Positions 1-10,200 of a DNA stretch of 50,609 bases are shown here, in pieces. Numbering within the stretch: position 1 is the stretch's first letter; the number at the start of each line of letters is the position of its first letter. The notes beneath the pieces were generated by a model. The model had not been told where the DNA came from. It worked only from the letters and a program-made list of their open reading frames with translations, and did not search any database. This stretch comes from Bacteroidota bacterium (lineage in GTDB: Bacteria > Bacteroidota > Bacteroidia > Sphingobacteriales > Sphingobacteriaceae): contig JABDDX010000007.1 in assembly GCA_013287375.1 (NCBI GenBank), positions 1 to 50,609 of the forward strand, given 5' to 3'. The position numbers were made by a program, and so were the translations under genes.

Positions 1-89
1 AATATACGACTTTAATTTTTTTAATATTTTTTCTAAAACAAAAAAAACTAAATCCTTGTGCCCCTGGTTCTAATCAATTGTGGTATCAC

Positions 90-126
90 AAAAAAACTTC
101 TTAGTCAATTCTAAGGAGCTTTTTCT
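90..126 (-). terminator. Probable intrinsic terminator of the SusC/SusD operon
   Basis: Read on the minus strand, an A-run and a short stem (CTTAG paired with CTAAG, extended by further pairs with one mismatch) are followed by a run of T. It lies about 35 bases past the SusD stop codon, where the sigma/FecR/SusC/SusD operon should end. The stem is AT-rich, so strength is uncertain. The A- and T-runs are nearly symmetric, so it could also work for a plus-strand transcript entering from the right. Confidence 0.5.
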
Positions 127-160
127 TTTAAAGTATCCCTTCAGAGCATAAGTACGGTTT

Positions 161-1765
161 TTAATTACCCGTATCCCACCAAACTCTTGCTGTCAAAACA
201 TCGCCACCCTGTAATCGGGCAACAGCTGCTTTGTAATTCACCGGGTTTGTCAATATTTCAGTAGACAGGTAGATCATTCTTCTGGGGATTGTTCCCATGG
301 TTATATTTCCGGGATAATTTATAGGGATAAGGTTAGGATATCCGGATCTTCTCCAATTAAACCAGTTTTCAATAAAATTAAAATCCGTTCCGGTTGCTAC
401 CCAATACTGCATATTGATCATTTGAAGCGAGTTGGTTTCTGAAGACACATCTAAAGGATGTGAATTTAAATAATTAGTGATCGACGCTTGACTTACCTCC
501 GTTTGCGCATTTAACTGATTAAGCGATTGAAAAGCGCCGGTAACTCCGTTAGCGTAATGTTGTTGGGCGGCCCCGTTTATATTCCATCCCCTTGCGCTTG
601 CCTCGGCCAGTAAAAGCTCTGTTTCTGCATAAGTCAGCACAAATATTGGGCCTCCAAGGTTAAGGTAAACGCTTGTTCTGGGGCGTGAATAATTCCCAAG
701 CGGCGCAAAATCTGCACCCGAGCCTGTACCGCCTGGATAATCGGGCGAATTCTTAATGTCTGTTGAGCCGCCAAGCAGATCATAGCCATTTGGCAATCCT
801 TTTTGCAGAGATGAGTCAGGATTGCCTGCAAGATTTTCGTTGCCATTATTTGAAAGGCCGGCCGGAGGAATCTCGCCAATAACACTTAATCGCGGATCAT
901 TATTTAGCCGTAAATAATCAATCAATGTTTTACTCCATCTCACTTGTTCATAGTCGGTAAGCGTTCGTAGTGCTATTGAGGTGCCGTTCTGGCTACTTGC
1001 ATTAGATCCATCAGTTTGTACGATCGCATTGTCGCTTATATCGGCAAATGTGCCACCTGCGGATGCCGTTTGTGCCCATTTCTGAGCTGTGGCCGGATCA
1101 ACTTTTGTAAGGCGCATTGCTATTCTTAGCATTAATGAGTAACCAAATTTTTTCCATTTACTGATATCACCATTATAGAAAAGGTCCGCGGTAGGTTTGG
1201 GCTTATTCACATCAAGTTTGGAAATCGCGTTATTCAAATCAGATAGCATGGCGTTATAAATGTCCTGCTGATGGTCATAAACCGGATATTTTATTCCTTG
1301 TTCCGCCATGTCAGCCTGTGAGTAGGGGCAATCGCCATACATATCGGTAACTCTTTGTAAGATCATCACGAACATAATGTTGCCAATATTGATGAGATTG
1401 GAATAGCTTGCTGAATCCTTCTGGATACAAAGCTGCTGCATTTGCCTGATGTCTCCTGCTTCGGTATAACCCTGGCTAAAAATAGCACCCTGATAATCGG
1501 TGAAATTGCCTTCATTTATATATTTATCGCCATTGTTATAATAAAAATAGGTAGACGCAAGTACCTGCATCATCGTACTTTCATAAACCAATTGGTAATA
1601 ACCTGTATTAGCATAATTTAACTGAGCAGTTGAAAGCAAATTGTTGGGATCAAAGTTTGTAGAGGTTGACTTTGTGGGGTCTGTATTGATATTGTTTAAC
1701 TGTGCTTTGGTGCAGCCCGTTAAAAAAACAAGTCCGATAAGTGATATAAAAAGAATTATTCGCAT
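161..1765 (-). CDS. SusD/RagB-family outer-membrane lipoprotein (SusD-like_2 type)
   Basis: Surface glycan- or nutrient-binding lipoprotein that forms the lid on its SusC partner in the outer membrane. The 534-residue product begins with a lipoprotein signal ending in LTGC (lipid-anchored Cys18). The NTDPTKS segment just after it and the YGDCPYSQAD segment near residue 145 are typical of the SusD-like_2 branch. Length is normal for the family. The gene starts 4 bases after the SusC stop, so the two are surely co-transcribed and probably translationally coupled. No enzyme gene follows it in the window, so the substrate cannot be named. It is the last gene of the sigma/anti-sigma/SusC/SusD operon, with a possible terminator about 35 bases downstream. 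Confidence 0.93.
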   Translation of the reverse strand: MRIILFISLIGLVFLTGCTKAQLNNINTDPTKSTSTNFDPNNLLSTAQLNYANTGYYQLVYESTMMQVLASTYFYYNNGDKYINEGNFTDYQGAIFSQGYTEAGDIRQMQQLCIQKDSASYSNLINIGNIMFVMILQRVTDMYGDCPYSQADMAEQGIKYPVYDHQQDIYNAMLSDLNNAISKLDVNKPKPTADLFYNGDISKWKKFGYSLMLRIAMRLTKVDPATAQKWAQTASAGGTFADISDNAIVQTDGSNASSQNGTSIALRTLTDYEQVRWSKTLIDYLRLNNDPRLSVIGEIPPAGLSNNGNENLAGNPDSSLQKGLPNGYDLLGGSTDIKNSPDYPGGTGSGADFAPLGNYSRPRTSVYLNLGGPIFVLTYAETELLLAEASARGWNINGAAQQHYANGVTGAFQSLNQLNAQTEVSQASITNYLNSHPLDVSSETNSLQMINMQYWVATGTDFNFIENWFNWRRSGYPNLIPINYPGNITMGTIPRRMIYLSTEILTNPVNYKAAVARLQGGDVLTARVWWDTGN

Positions 1766-1769
1766 GGCC

Positions 1770-4700
1770 TTACCTGAATTTAAAGTTTAAATTTAACCCG
1801 ATCGTTCTTGCTGCCGGTAACGATTCACCTTCTATTCCCGCATAGCCCAAAGTTGGAGCAAATTCTGATTCTGGATCGATATTCTTAGTATATTTCAGAA
1901 TGGTAAACAAATTTCGGCCAACAAGGCTAACAGATACTGCCTGGAATAAGCTGTGTAAAGATTGTGCCGGAAATTCATATCCCAAAATAAGCTGTCTGAA
2001 TTTGATAAAACTACCGTTTAAAACAGATAACGCTGAAATATTCGTAGCTAAGTCGGGATAATAGGTGTAAGCCGGTACATTGATCGTATTACGCTGACCA
2101 TTATCATTTACCCCATTAGCAACAATACCTGTTTCGCGTCCGGGTAAAGTTGCTTTGTTTAATCCATAAACGTAGGAGTAATCTTCTGTAGCCGAAAGTA
2201 CCTTATTACCGAACTTATAATCGATTAAAAAAGACAGGTTAAACCTTTTATATTGGAATGAATTGGTAAACCCGCCGTACGACGTCGGTAACGTGCCACC
2301 CATTGCTTCTAGATTTCCTCGTTCGGGTATGCCATCGCTTCCTATAATTATTTGTCCTGCCGCATTTCTTTTGTAGTCGTAAGCCATTATTTGCGTGATG
2401 GATTTGCCTACAACCAGGGCTGTATTTGCATTTAACGGGCGGTAAGTACCGGTCAGCAGATACTGGCTTGAACCATCGATAGATAACAATACATTATGAA
2501 CCTGGCTAAAGTTAATGCTTGTCTTCCAGTAAAATGAAGCTGTTTTTATGAGTGTCCCGGTTAGCAATAACTCAATGCCTGTATTCTTAGTTTTACCCAC
2601 ATTAACGTAGGCAGATGTAAACCCGGTTGCGACCGACTGTTGGGCATTCGCTATTTCGTTATGGGTGATCCGGTTGAAATAAGTGGCGTCTACGCCCAAA
2701 CGGTTCTGGAAGAAGTTTAGATTAACGCCAGTCTCAAACTCATTAAGCGTGAACGGTTTTAGGTTGTAATTGGGTAGTTCCGGAGAAAAGCTTCCTAAAG
2801 GAATACCATTTACTGTGTTATTGGAGGTGAAATACAATTGCGTAGTATAAGGTTGTGACGGCTCCCCACTTGTTTTGGCATAACTAATCCTAAATTTCCC
2901 TGAACTCAGTTGCGGCAAGTGCAAAAGATCTGAAAATAAAAAGCTGCCCGAAACGCCCGGAACAAAAATTCCTCTGCTATTGGCTGGTAATGTTGAAAAA
3001 ACGTCATACCTGCCGGTAGCAGTTATGTCCAACAGATGCAGAAAATCAACATCTGCCGAATAATAAGCAGACTCCGTTACAATTTCCGATACGTCATAAT
3101 TTGTAGCGATACTTACCAGATTTGCAGGAGTATATAAATAAGGGGTTATAAATTGAGAACCGGTAATCTCTGTCAGGTTATATTGTCGTTTGCGGAAATT
3201 ACCGCCGGCCGAAAAATCAAAATCAAGGTTTGATGCCAATTTTTTTTCAGCGACAAAGAGCAAGTCAGTGTTCAGTTCGGCTGTTTGTGATTTACTCAAG
3301 CCATTCAGCCCACCCTGTTCGTTCACAGTGAATGCTGTTCCGGTAGGCAGAACATTTAACAATCCATCATTACTAATATCGTATCCGAGCCTGCCCTGCA
3401 GGTACATATGGTCAGAGAATTTGTACTTTAAAACACCGGCGGTTATAAAGCGGTTCCGGGTGGAATTATCTACCTGTTTATTTACAGCAAAATATGGATT
3501 GGTAATGTATACATCGCTGTTCCACTGTGATTCGTTGCCGTTTGATGGATTGTAACCGGGCTTAAGGCTAGCCTGGTTGGCACTTGTCGCCAATAATTCA
3601 ATACCATAATTAGGATTCATTGGGCCGTCACTTAAGTACGACCTGTTTTTATCAAGCTCATAAATATAATTGCCATTAAATGTGAATTCCAGCCGGTCTG
3701 TAATGTCATAGGAGGTGTTTAGGTTGAAGGTTTTTCTGTTCAGCCCGCTATTGGGAACAATAGACTCATCCTGAAGATCTGAAGCGGATGCCCGGAAGGT
3801 AGCTTTGGAACTACCGCCGCTTACTTCAATGGTATTAGTAAGCGATGGGGCTATCCGGTAAAACTGGTCAATGTTATTTTTAACAGCTGAATAGGGGTAT
3901 AAATTACCATCAAATTGAATTGTTGGTTTTCCATCCAGCTTTTGCCCCCAGCTCAGTAATCCGGATGCTATTGCACTTGCTACATCCGTAGGCCTTTGGT
4001 TTTGCGAACCTTGGCCATACACATATTGAAAATCGGTATTATTTACAGCCTGGCTATAGGCAAGATTGAGGTTATATTCAATTAATGTTTTTGAATTCTT
4101 TTTTCCGGTTTTTGTCGTAATCAATATTACACCATTTGCCGCCCTTGCCCCGTACAATGCCGACGCAGCAGATCCTTTTAAAACGGTAATACTTTCAATA
4201 TCATCCGGATTTATATTGCTGAATCCGTCACCGTAATCCGCTCCTCCATATTCATTTGCCGCGCCGCGCTGGGTATTGTCTATTGGTATACCATCCAATA
4301 CTAGTAGAGGGGAACCGGCACTCATGCTGGCAGCGCCCCTAAGCAGTAACCTTGAGGATGATGCCGGCCCGCCATTAACGCCGCTAACATTTAATCCTGC
4401 CACCTGCCCTTCAAGCGACATGGCTACGTTTGACTCTCGAGCCTCGGTCAGGTCTATTCCCTGTATGGTCGAAACGGAGTAGCCTACTTTCCTGTCCGCT
4501 TTCTTTATATTTAGGGCAGTCACCACTACCTCATCAAGGTTATTAGCAGCAGGTAGCATAACTATCCTTAAGGCTTCCCCGGTGATGCGCGCCTTTACTT
4601 CCTGGGTAATAAATCCAATGCCGGATATTTTAATGGTGCTGTCCTTAATGGCGTTAATAGTAAACTTCCCATTCTCATCTGTTTCTGTTCCATAAGGATT

Positions 4701-5084
4701 GTTTGTTATCCTGACGGATAGCTTGCTGAGCGGATTACCGTCTTCATCTGTTACAAAACCGGTTATCGGTAACCTTTGGATCGTATCTCTTGGGGCACCG
4801 ATCGCTATTAAATTATCTGAGACTACATGGAAGGAATAGCCTGTTCCTGTTAAAAGATTATGTAGAAGGGTTAGCGCTTCCTGATTTTTTATATGCAGTG
4901 TAATGGGCCATCCGGGCAGTTGATCAGGGCGATATATAAAATGATAGATTGTTTGATTTTTAATATCATTTATTACATCTTCAAATGTTGCATGCCGCAA
5001 ATTAAGTGTAACTTTTGTTTGGCAGTACCCCTGTTTTGAGCTCCAAAAAATGAGAAACAATAATAATAACCTGATTAATTTCAT
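1770..5084 (-). CDS. SusC-type TonB-dependent transducer with STN domain
   Basis: Outer-membrane TonB-dependent transporter that also signals to an anti-sigma factor. Signal peptide at residues 1-21; secretin/TonB short N-terminal (STN) domain at about 22-95; carboxypeptidase-D regulatory-like repeat at about 105-190; then the SusC linker and plug (VVVTALNIKKADRKVG) and a beta-barrel to residue 1104 ending in an aromatic residue near the C-terminus (FKFR). The STN domain is the part that contacts FecR-type anti-sigma factors, and such a gene lies directly upstream. This is the full sigma/FecR/STN-SusC arrangement known from cell-surface signalling in Bacteroidota. The neighbouring SusC on the plus strand lacks STN. 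Full length, no breaks. Substrate unknown. Confidence 0.94.
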   Translation of the reverse strand: MKLIRLLLLFLIFWSSKQGYCQTKVTLNLRHATFEDVINDIKNQTIYHFIYRPDQLPGWPITLHIKNQEALTLLHNLLTGTGYSFHVVSDNLIAIGAPRDTIQRLPITGFVTDEDGNPLSKLSVRITNNPYGTETDENGKFTINAIKDSTIKISGIGFITQEVKARITGEALRIVMLPAANNLDEVVVTALNIKKADRKVGYSVSTIQGIDLTEARESNVAMSLEGQVAGLNVSGVNGGPASSSRLLLRGAASMSAGSPLLVLDGIPIDNTQRGAANEYGGADYGDGFSNINPDDIESITVLKGSAASALYGARAANGVILITTKTGKKNSKTLIEYNLNLAYSQAVNNTDFQYVYGQGSQNQRPTDVASAIASGLLSWGQKLDGKPTIQFDGNLYPYSAVKNNIDQFYRIAPSLTNTIEVSGGSSKATFRASASDLQDESIVPNSGLNRKTFNLNTSYDITDRLEFTFNGNYIYELDKNRSYLSDGPMNPNYGIELLATSANQASLKPGYNPSNGNESQWNSDVYITNPYFAVNKQVDNSTRNRFITAGVLKYKFSDHMYLQGRLGYDISNDGLLNVLPTGTAFTVNEQGGLNGLSKSQTAELNTDLLFVAEKKLASNLDFDFSAGGNFRKRQYNLTEITGSQFITPYLYTPANLVSIATNYDVSEIVTESAYYSADVDFLHLLDITATGRYDVFSTLPANSRGIFVPGVSGSFLFSDLLHLPQLSSGKFRISYAKTSGEPSQPYTTQLYFTSNNTVNGIPLGSFSPELPNYNLKPFTLNEFETGVNLNFFQNRLGVDATYFNRITHNEIANAQQSVATGFTSAYVNVGKTKNTGIELLLTGTLIKTASFYWKTSINFSQVHNVLLSIDGSSQYLLTGTYRPLNANTALVVGKSITQIMAYDYKRNAAGQIIIGSDGIPERGNLEAMGGTLPTSYGGFTNSFQYKRFNLSFLIDYKFGNKVLSATEDYSYVYGLNKATLPGRETGIVANGVNDNGQRNTINVPAYTYYPDLATNISALSVLNGSFIKFRQLILGYEFPAQSLHSLFQAVSVSLVGRNLFTILKYTKNIDPESEFAPTLGYAGIEGESLPAARTIGLNLNFKFR

Positions 5085-5171
5085 GAATTAACCTGTAAAA
5101 CATTTTGCATATCGGCCATAGCCCTGATTGGTCTATACAGGACATTGTTTGAAAAAAGAATAAATAATTGG

Positions 5172-6200
5172 TTAAAAAATATAAATGTTATTACCCGAAA
5201 ATTTGTAATTGAATCGGGTAACTATCTGTAACGATAGTAAAATCTGATTTATATCTTCTTTTTCAAACTCACCGGTAAATTTAACTGATTTTAACGCTTC
5301 ATTCTTAAAAAATATGTTATTTCCATATTTTCTTTCCAGGCTATTGGCAAGTTGCACAAAGGGTTCGTTTTTAAACACGAGCTTATTATTCATCCAGGCT
5401 GTTTCGATATTTAACCTGTTCGAATTATCAAAGTAAGTTTCCTTGGTTAAAGAATAAGCTGTATGCTGAATGAGTAGCTTGTCTGTTGGTTTTAGGATGA
5501 TTTTTATAGCAGGATTATCTTTTAATGTAGCTTGAATGCTTCCTCTAAAAAGTGTTGCTTCAAATTGAGGGTCATTTTTATAGCTCTTAATATCAAATGC
5601 AGTCCCCAGCACCTGGATATCTGATTGGTTTGTATGCACTATAAACGGGTGACTATGATCTTTAGCCACATCAAAAAAAGCCTCCCCGCTTAAAGAAACT
5701 TCTCTTGTTTTACCAGTGAAGTTTTTCGGATAGGTTAGGGTTGATAAAGCGTTTAACGTAACCAAAGTACCATCAGCTAGCCTGATTTTAGCAATTGAGC
5801 CATTCTTTGTTTTCAGCTCGATTAATCGTACAGAAACGGCATTTCCCGGGGTATATATTCTGAAAAAATAAAAAGAGGCAGATAACACAATAAGCGCGAT
5901 AGCAGCAGCTGCTATACTGCGCAACCATAACCGGCTCTTTTTGGGACGCTGTATTGCAATTACGCGGGCTGTATTTTCGTCTGAGTCCGAAATTCCTGCA
6001 CGTTGTTTGATTTTCTCAAGAATGCCCACCATGTTATCATAAGGTTCGTCATCCTGCATCCAGTAAGACCTTACTGATTCATATTCTTTTTGAAAAGAGG
6101 TATTGCCTGCAATAAGCCGGTTAAACTCAGCAAATTCATCAGGAGCAATCTCTCCGGATAATTTTTTTGCAAGTAATTCGGTAAATCTCTTTTCTTCCAT
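5172..6200 (-). CDS. FecR-family anti-sigma factor
   Basis: Inner-membrane anti-sigma factor that receives the signal from the STN domain of the SusC transducer and releases the ECF sigma factor. The 342-residue product has an N-terminal cytoplasmic region (about 1-88), one transmembrane helix at about 89-112 (basic KKSRLWLRS then a hydrophobic AAAAIALIVL stretch), a periplasmic FecR domain at about 120-225 with the typical segment SGEAFFDVAKDHSHPFIV, and a C-terminal DUF4974 domain (about 265-342). It starts with ATG 46 bases after the sigma gene stop. An 87-base gap separates it from the SusC gene, enough room for a promoter controlled by the sigma factor, though I see no motif I would defend there. 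Confidence 0.93.
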   Translation of the reverse strand: MEEKRFTELLAKKLSGEIAPDEFAEFNRLIAGNTSFQKEYESVRSYWMQDDEPYDNMVGILEKIKQRAGISDSDENTARVIAIQRPKKSRLWLRSIAAAAIALIVLSASFYFFRIYTPGNAVSVRLIELKTKNGSIAKIRLADGTLVTLNALSTLTYPKNFTGKTREVSLSGEAFFDVAKDHSHPFIVHTNQSDIQVLGTAFDIKSYKNDPQFEATLFRGSIQATLKDNPAIKIILKPTDKLLIQHTAYSLTKETYFDNSNRLNIETAWMNNKLVFKNEPFVQLANSLERKYGNNIFFKNEALKSVKFTGEFEKEDINQILLSLQIVTRFNYKFSGNNIYIF

Positions 6201-6246
6201 TAGTGTATTTTGTACAATATGATAATCCTTTTTTTATAAAAGATGC

Positions 6247-6879
6247 CTACAAGTTGGTTAAATAATTTATTGAATAAAAAAGCAGGATCAAAATGCTCAC
6301 AATTTTACCTTTTATCCCGGAGTTATGCTCGTTTTCCGGCAACGACTTCAATGCCTGTCTCAGTTTATCTATTGCCCTGAAAAGCTGCGTTTGCACTGTT
6401 CTTGGCGAAATCTCCAGTATCTGGGCAACCTCTTTATACTTTAAGCCGTTTTCTTTAATTAGCCTGAATACCATACGCGCCTGCATAGGCAGGGTTTCAA
6501 TGGCTTTATCGAGGCGGTGATGTAACTCTTTTATTTCCAATTTTTTGGATGGGTCAGCCAGATCAACCAACTGAAACTGATGATCATCTAATTCAACCAG
6601 GTGTATATTGGAATATTTTTTATGGTATTTTAACGATTGATTTTTAACAGCGATAAACAAATAGCTTTCCGGATATTCAATATGGCTCAGGTTATTCCTG
6701 TTACTCCAGCATTTTACAAAAACCTCTGATACAATTTCTTCAGCAGCCTCACGCTGATGAACATAATAGATGCTGAATTTAATCAGTTTGCCGAACAGCG
6801 TATAATAAAGCTGCTCAAACGCTTTAACATCATCCGTTAAACAGATTTTTTTCCAGAGTTCCAGTAAATCAGGTTTCAA
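6247..6879 (-). CDS. ECF sigma-70 factor (RpoE-like, Bacteroidota family)
   Basis: Extracytoplasmic-function sigma factor expected to drive the SusC/SusD genes behind it. Region 2 spans about residues 10-85 (ending in PESYLFIAVKNQSLKYHKK) and region 4 about 125-180, with the helix-turn-helix segment YKEVAQILEISPRTVQTQL. At 210 residues it is slightly longer than usual because of a hydrophobic C-terminal tail (IVSILILLFYSINYL, about 190-207). That tail could touch the membrane or the FecR partner, but this is inference. The start is a TTG; no in-frame ATG lies near the family's usual N-terminus. It is first in its operon and is transcribed away from the divergent SusC. Confidence 0.92.
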   Translation of the reverse strand: MKPDLLELWKKICLTDDVKAFEQLYYTLFGKLIKFSIYYVHQREAAEEIVSEVFVKCWSNRNNLSHIEYPESYLFIAVKNQSLKYHKKYSNIHLVELDDHQFQLVDLADPSKKLEIKELHHRLDKAIETLPMQARMVFRLIKENGLKYKEVAQILEISPRTVQTQLFRAIDKLRQALKSLPENEHNSGIKGKIVSILILLFYSINYLTNL

Positions 6880-7218
6880 TCTCTTCTAGGGCTTAATAAT
6901 CAGATGAAAGTAGACGCAATGTACTAATTCTGATTATAATAGAATAATTTAAGTACTAACCGGACGCCTTGTTGACATCTTTATGATAAAATAAATGATG
7001 GCATTTTCCATAGCCCTTAGGTGCGCGCAGCCCGTTTTAATGTAACAAATGCAGCGTTAATTAAAAATATAAAAATTCTTGTAGGCAATTCTTTAACAAA
7101 AAGGGATATAACCTTAGTAACGGATACTAAGGGTGCGGCAAAACCAATTAATGGCCGCCATTTATACGGCTACGAGCTCTAAAACCAATTTATTATTAAC
7201 AGTTTAATTAATCTAGAC
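6880..7218. promoter_or_regulatory. Divergent control region between sigma-factor operon and N-glycan locus
   Basis: 339-base gene-free stretch holding the start regions of both divergent units. It contains two copies of GTACTAA at 6921-6927 and 6953-6959, exactly 32 bases apart (about three helical turns), 42-80 bases upstream of the sigma gene. The same TACTAA core recurs inside the inverted repeat at 7112-7132. I found no convincing Bacteroidota -33/-7 promoter pair by eye. No small ORF of note. Confidence 0.5.
7112..7132. promoter_or_regulatory. Perfect inverted repeat, possible operator
   Basis: CCTTAGTA, a 5-base spacer (ACGGA), then TACTAAGG: eight perfectly matched bases per arm, centred about 97 bases upstream of the SusC start at 7219. 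There is no T-run behind it, so an operator is more likely than a terminator. Its TACTAA core also occurs twice near 6921 and 6953, suggesting repeated half-sites for one DNA-binding protein. The binding protein is not identified. Confidence 0.4.
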
Positions 7219-10200
7219 ATGAGTATGAAAAAAAGCTTACTTACATGCTTGATTGTTTGTAGTTCCGCGGGAGCATTTGCTGCCGGCAGTGTAATTACAT
7301 CAGGAAGCGCAATCAATCATCATTTACCGAACCCCGCCAAATTCACCGGGCGTTTGTATGCTCAGGGAACAATTACCGGAATCGTACGCGACAGTACAGG
7401 AACAACGCTTGCGGGTGTTTCCGTCATTATCAAAGGCACCACCACAGGCACGCAAACCGATGTGAATGGCAAATTTTCTTTATCAGCCAATCCGGGTGAT
7501 ATACTTGTTTTTAGCTATGTGGGCTATAATACCAGGCAAATTGTTGTTGGAACCGAAACGAATATAGTTGTAACGCTTGGAGCTAATTCAGGCCAGCTTA
7601 ACGAGGTTGTGGTAACAGCTTTGGGTATAAAAAGGTCTTCAAGATCGCTTACTTATGCTACCCAAACGATTAGCAGCGATGCGATAAATACGGTAAAAAC
7701 GGATAACCTGATGAACTCATTAAGCGGCAAAGTAGCTGGCGTAACCATTTCACCCAGTGCTTCTGGTGTTGGCGGTTCAACAAAAGTTGAACTCAGGGGT
7801 ATACGTTCATTCGCAGGTAGTAACCAGCCATTGTATGTGATAGATGGTGTACCGCTGGGTAGTCCATCAAATGGGAGCCAACCTACCAGTATACAAGGGG
7901 GCTCTCCTGATGGCGGGGATGGTATATCAAATTTAAATCCCGAGGATATAGAAAGTATTACTGTATTGGAAGGCGCTTCTGCTTCCGCGTTATATGGCAG
8001 CCAGGCTTCAAACGGCGTAATTTTGATTACCACTAAAAAAGGCAAGGCAGGAAAAACTCAGATAAATTTTTCGTCAAGTTTTCAGGCTTCAAATGCGGTT
8101 TCATTGCCTAAGTTTCAAAACCAATACGGGCAAACTCCAAGTGCCTCCGATAGTTACGGGCCTGCAATTTCTGACCAACCCCATAATAATTTAAAAGAAT
8201 TTTTCCAAACCGGTACCAACTTCACCAACGCTATTGACCTTTCCGGCGGTTCTGAAACAGCTCAAACTTATTTTTCGTACGCCAATACCACCGCGAGCGG
8301 TGTTGAACCAAAAAATGATCTGAAGAGAAATAACTTTAATTTACACGAAACATTAAAATTGTTGAACAATAAATTAACGGTTGACGGCAATATGGCGTAT
8401 ATTGATCAAAATATCGCCAATAGCCCGGAATTGGGAGTAAGTGCTAACCCATTGACAGGCCTATACTTGTTTCCGCGAGGGGCTAATATATTACCCTACA
8501 AAACCAATTATCAAAATCTTAATTCGTCAACCGGCGTGGCTACACAGAACTGGCCGAACCTGGGGGGAACTAATCCACCGCAGCAAAACCCGTGGTGGCT
8601 TATCAACAATGATCCGAATACTTTGCAGCGTAACCGCATAATAGCCAGCGCCAATGTGAAATATGATTTTACCACGTGGTTTAATTTACAGGTAAGGGGA
8701 AATGTTGACCGTACCAATGACGTTTATAACTATGATCAAAGCGCCGGAACCGTATTTAATGGTGTTACTGCTCCTAATGGGGCGTTCGCTTACAATAACG
8801 GGGTAACTGAGCAAAAGTATGGCGATATTATTGCCAATTTTAACCCAAAAAGCTGGGGCCAATTCAAACTGGATGGTTTAGTAGGCGCTTCCATAAGTGA
8901 TTTGAGGACTAATAGTTTAGCTGTTGGCGACGGTGCTAACGGAAATAATGGTCAGCTTTTAACACCCAACTTTTTTTCTCTTTCTAATATATTTAATGCT
9001 GCAGGTAATCCTATTGCTCCAAACACCTATTTTTCCCATACGCAAACCCAATCAATTTTTGAAAGCGCCAACCTTTCCTACAAAAATTGGGTGTATTTAG
9101 CCTTAACTAACCGTACTGAATGGAATTCGACCCTGGCATTTACGCCTAATGACCATTACGATTATGCTTCGGAAGGTCTTACGTTTATTTTGTCGCAAAT
9201 GTTTACTATGCCCCAGGCTATTTCCTACGCTAAAGTGCGTGGTAGTTATGCCAATGTTGGTAACGGCGTACCCTTTAATGTAACTTTAGGACAAAATACA
9301 CAAAATAGCAGCGGTGCCGAAGTACTTAATAACAATGCGCCATTAAAGACCCTGAAGCCTGAAATGACCCATTCTTTTGAATTGGGTACGGATTGGAAAT
9401 TTATAGATAATCGTATCAGCTTCAGTGCCACCTATTATGATACACATACTTATAACCAATATTTCTCCATACAGCCGTCTCCTTTCACCCTCATTTCAAA
9501 CGCTTATGTTAATGCGGGCGATATCCAAAACAAGGGTTTTGAAATCACTTTGGGCGCTGATGTGATACGGGATAAAGCATTAACATGGAATACCTCCTTT
9601 AATGCTTCCATGAATAAAAATAAAGTAATACAGGTTGATGACAAAGATGGTTTACCTTTAGCTATTTTAACCGGTAGTGGTAATGGCCAGTATGGGTACG
9701 AATCGGTAATGGCAGATGGCGGTTCCGTGGGTGATATATACGGATACACTACTTTAAAAAACGCGAATGGCCAGGTAGTGCTGTCGGGTACTAACGCAAG
9801 CAACTATGCGCCGCAAAAAGTTGGCACATATAGTTATTTAGGTAATCCTAATCCGAAATTTCAATTGGGATGGAGCAATAGTTTTGATTTCGGTCACTTT
9901 AACCTGAATTTTCTTGTTGACGGAAAATTTGGCGGCCAGGTGCTTTCCTATACCCAGGCAGAGATGGACTATTTCGGCGTTTCGCAGGCTTCCCTCGGCA
10001 ATGGCCCCAACCGCACAGTTACAGTCAATGGGGTTAACTCCTCAGGTCAGTCGGTAACTTCTGTTACCGCGAAAAACTGGTACCAGGCAGCAGGTGGCCT
10101 CTCTGGTATAACAGATCAATATATTTATAGCGCTACGGTTGTTCGCCTGCGCGAAGCATCACTTGGCTACACTTGGCCAATTAGCAACAGTGCCATCAAG

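Noticed and set aside
3190..3555. 121-codon open frame on the plus strand
   Set aside because: Antisense to the SusC barrel; a shadow caused by codon composition.
5101..5130. CCATAGCCCT shared with 7008-7017 as a sigma-controlled promoter
   Set aside because: The motif is on the same strand in both places although the genes run in opposite directions, so it cannot be a common promoter element in the same orientation.
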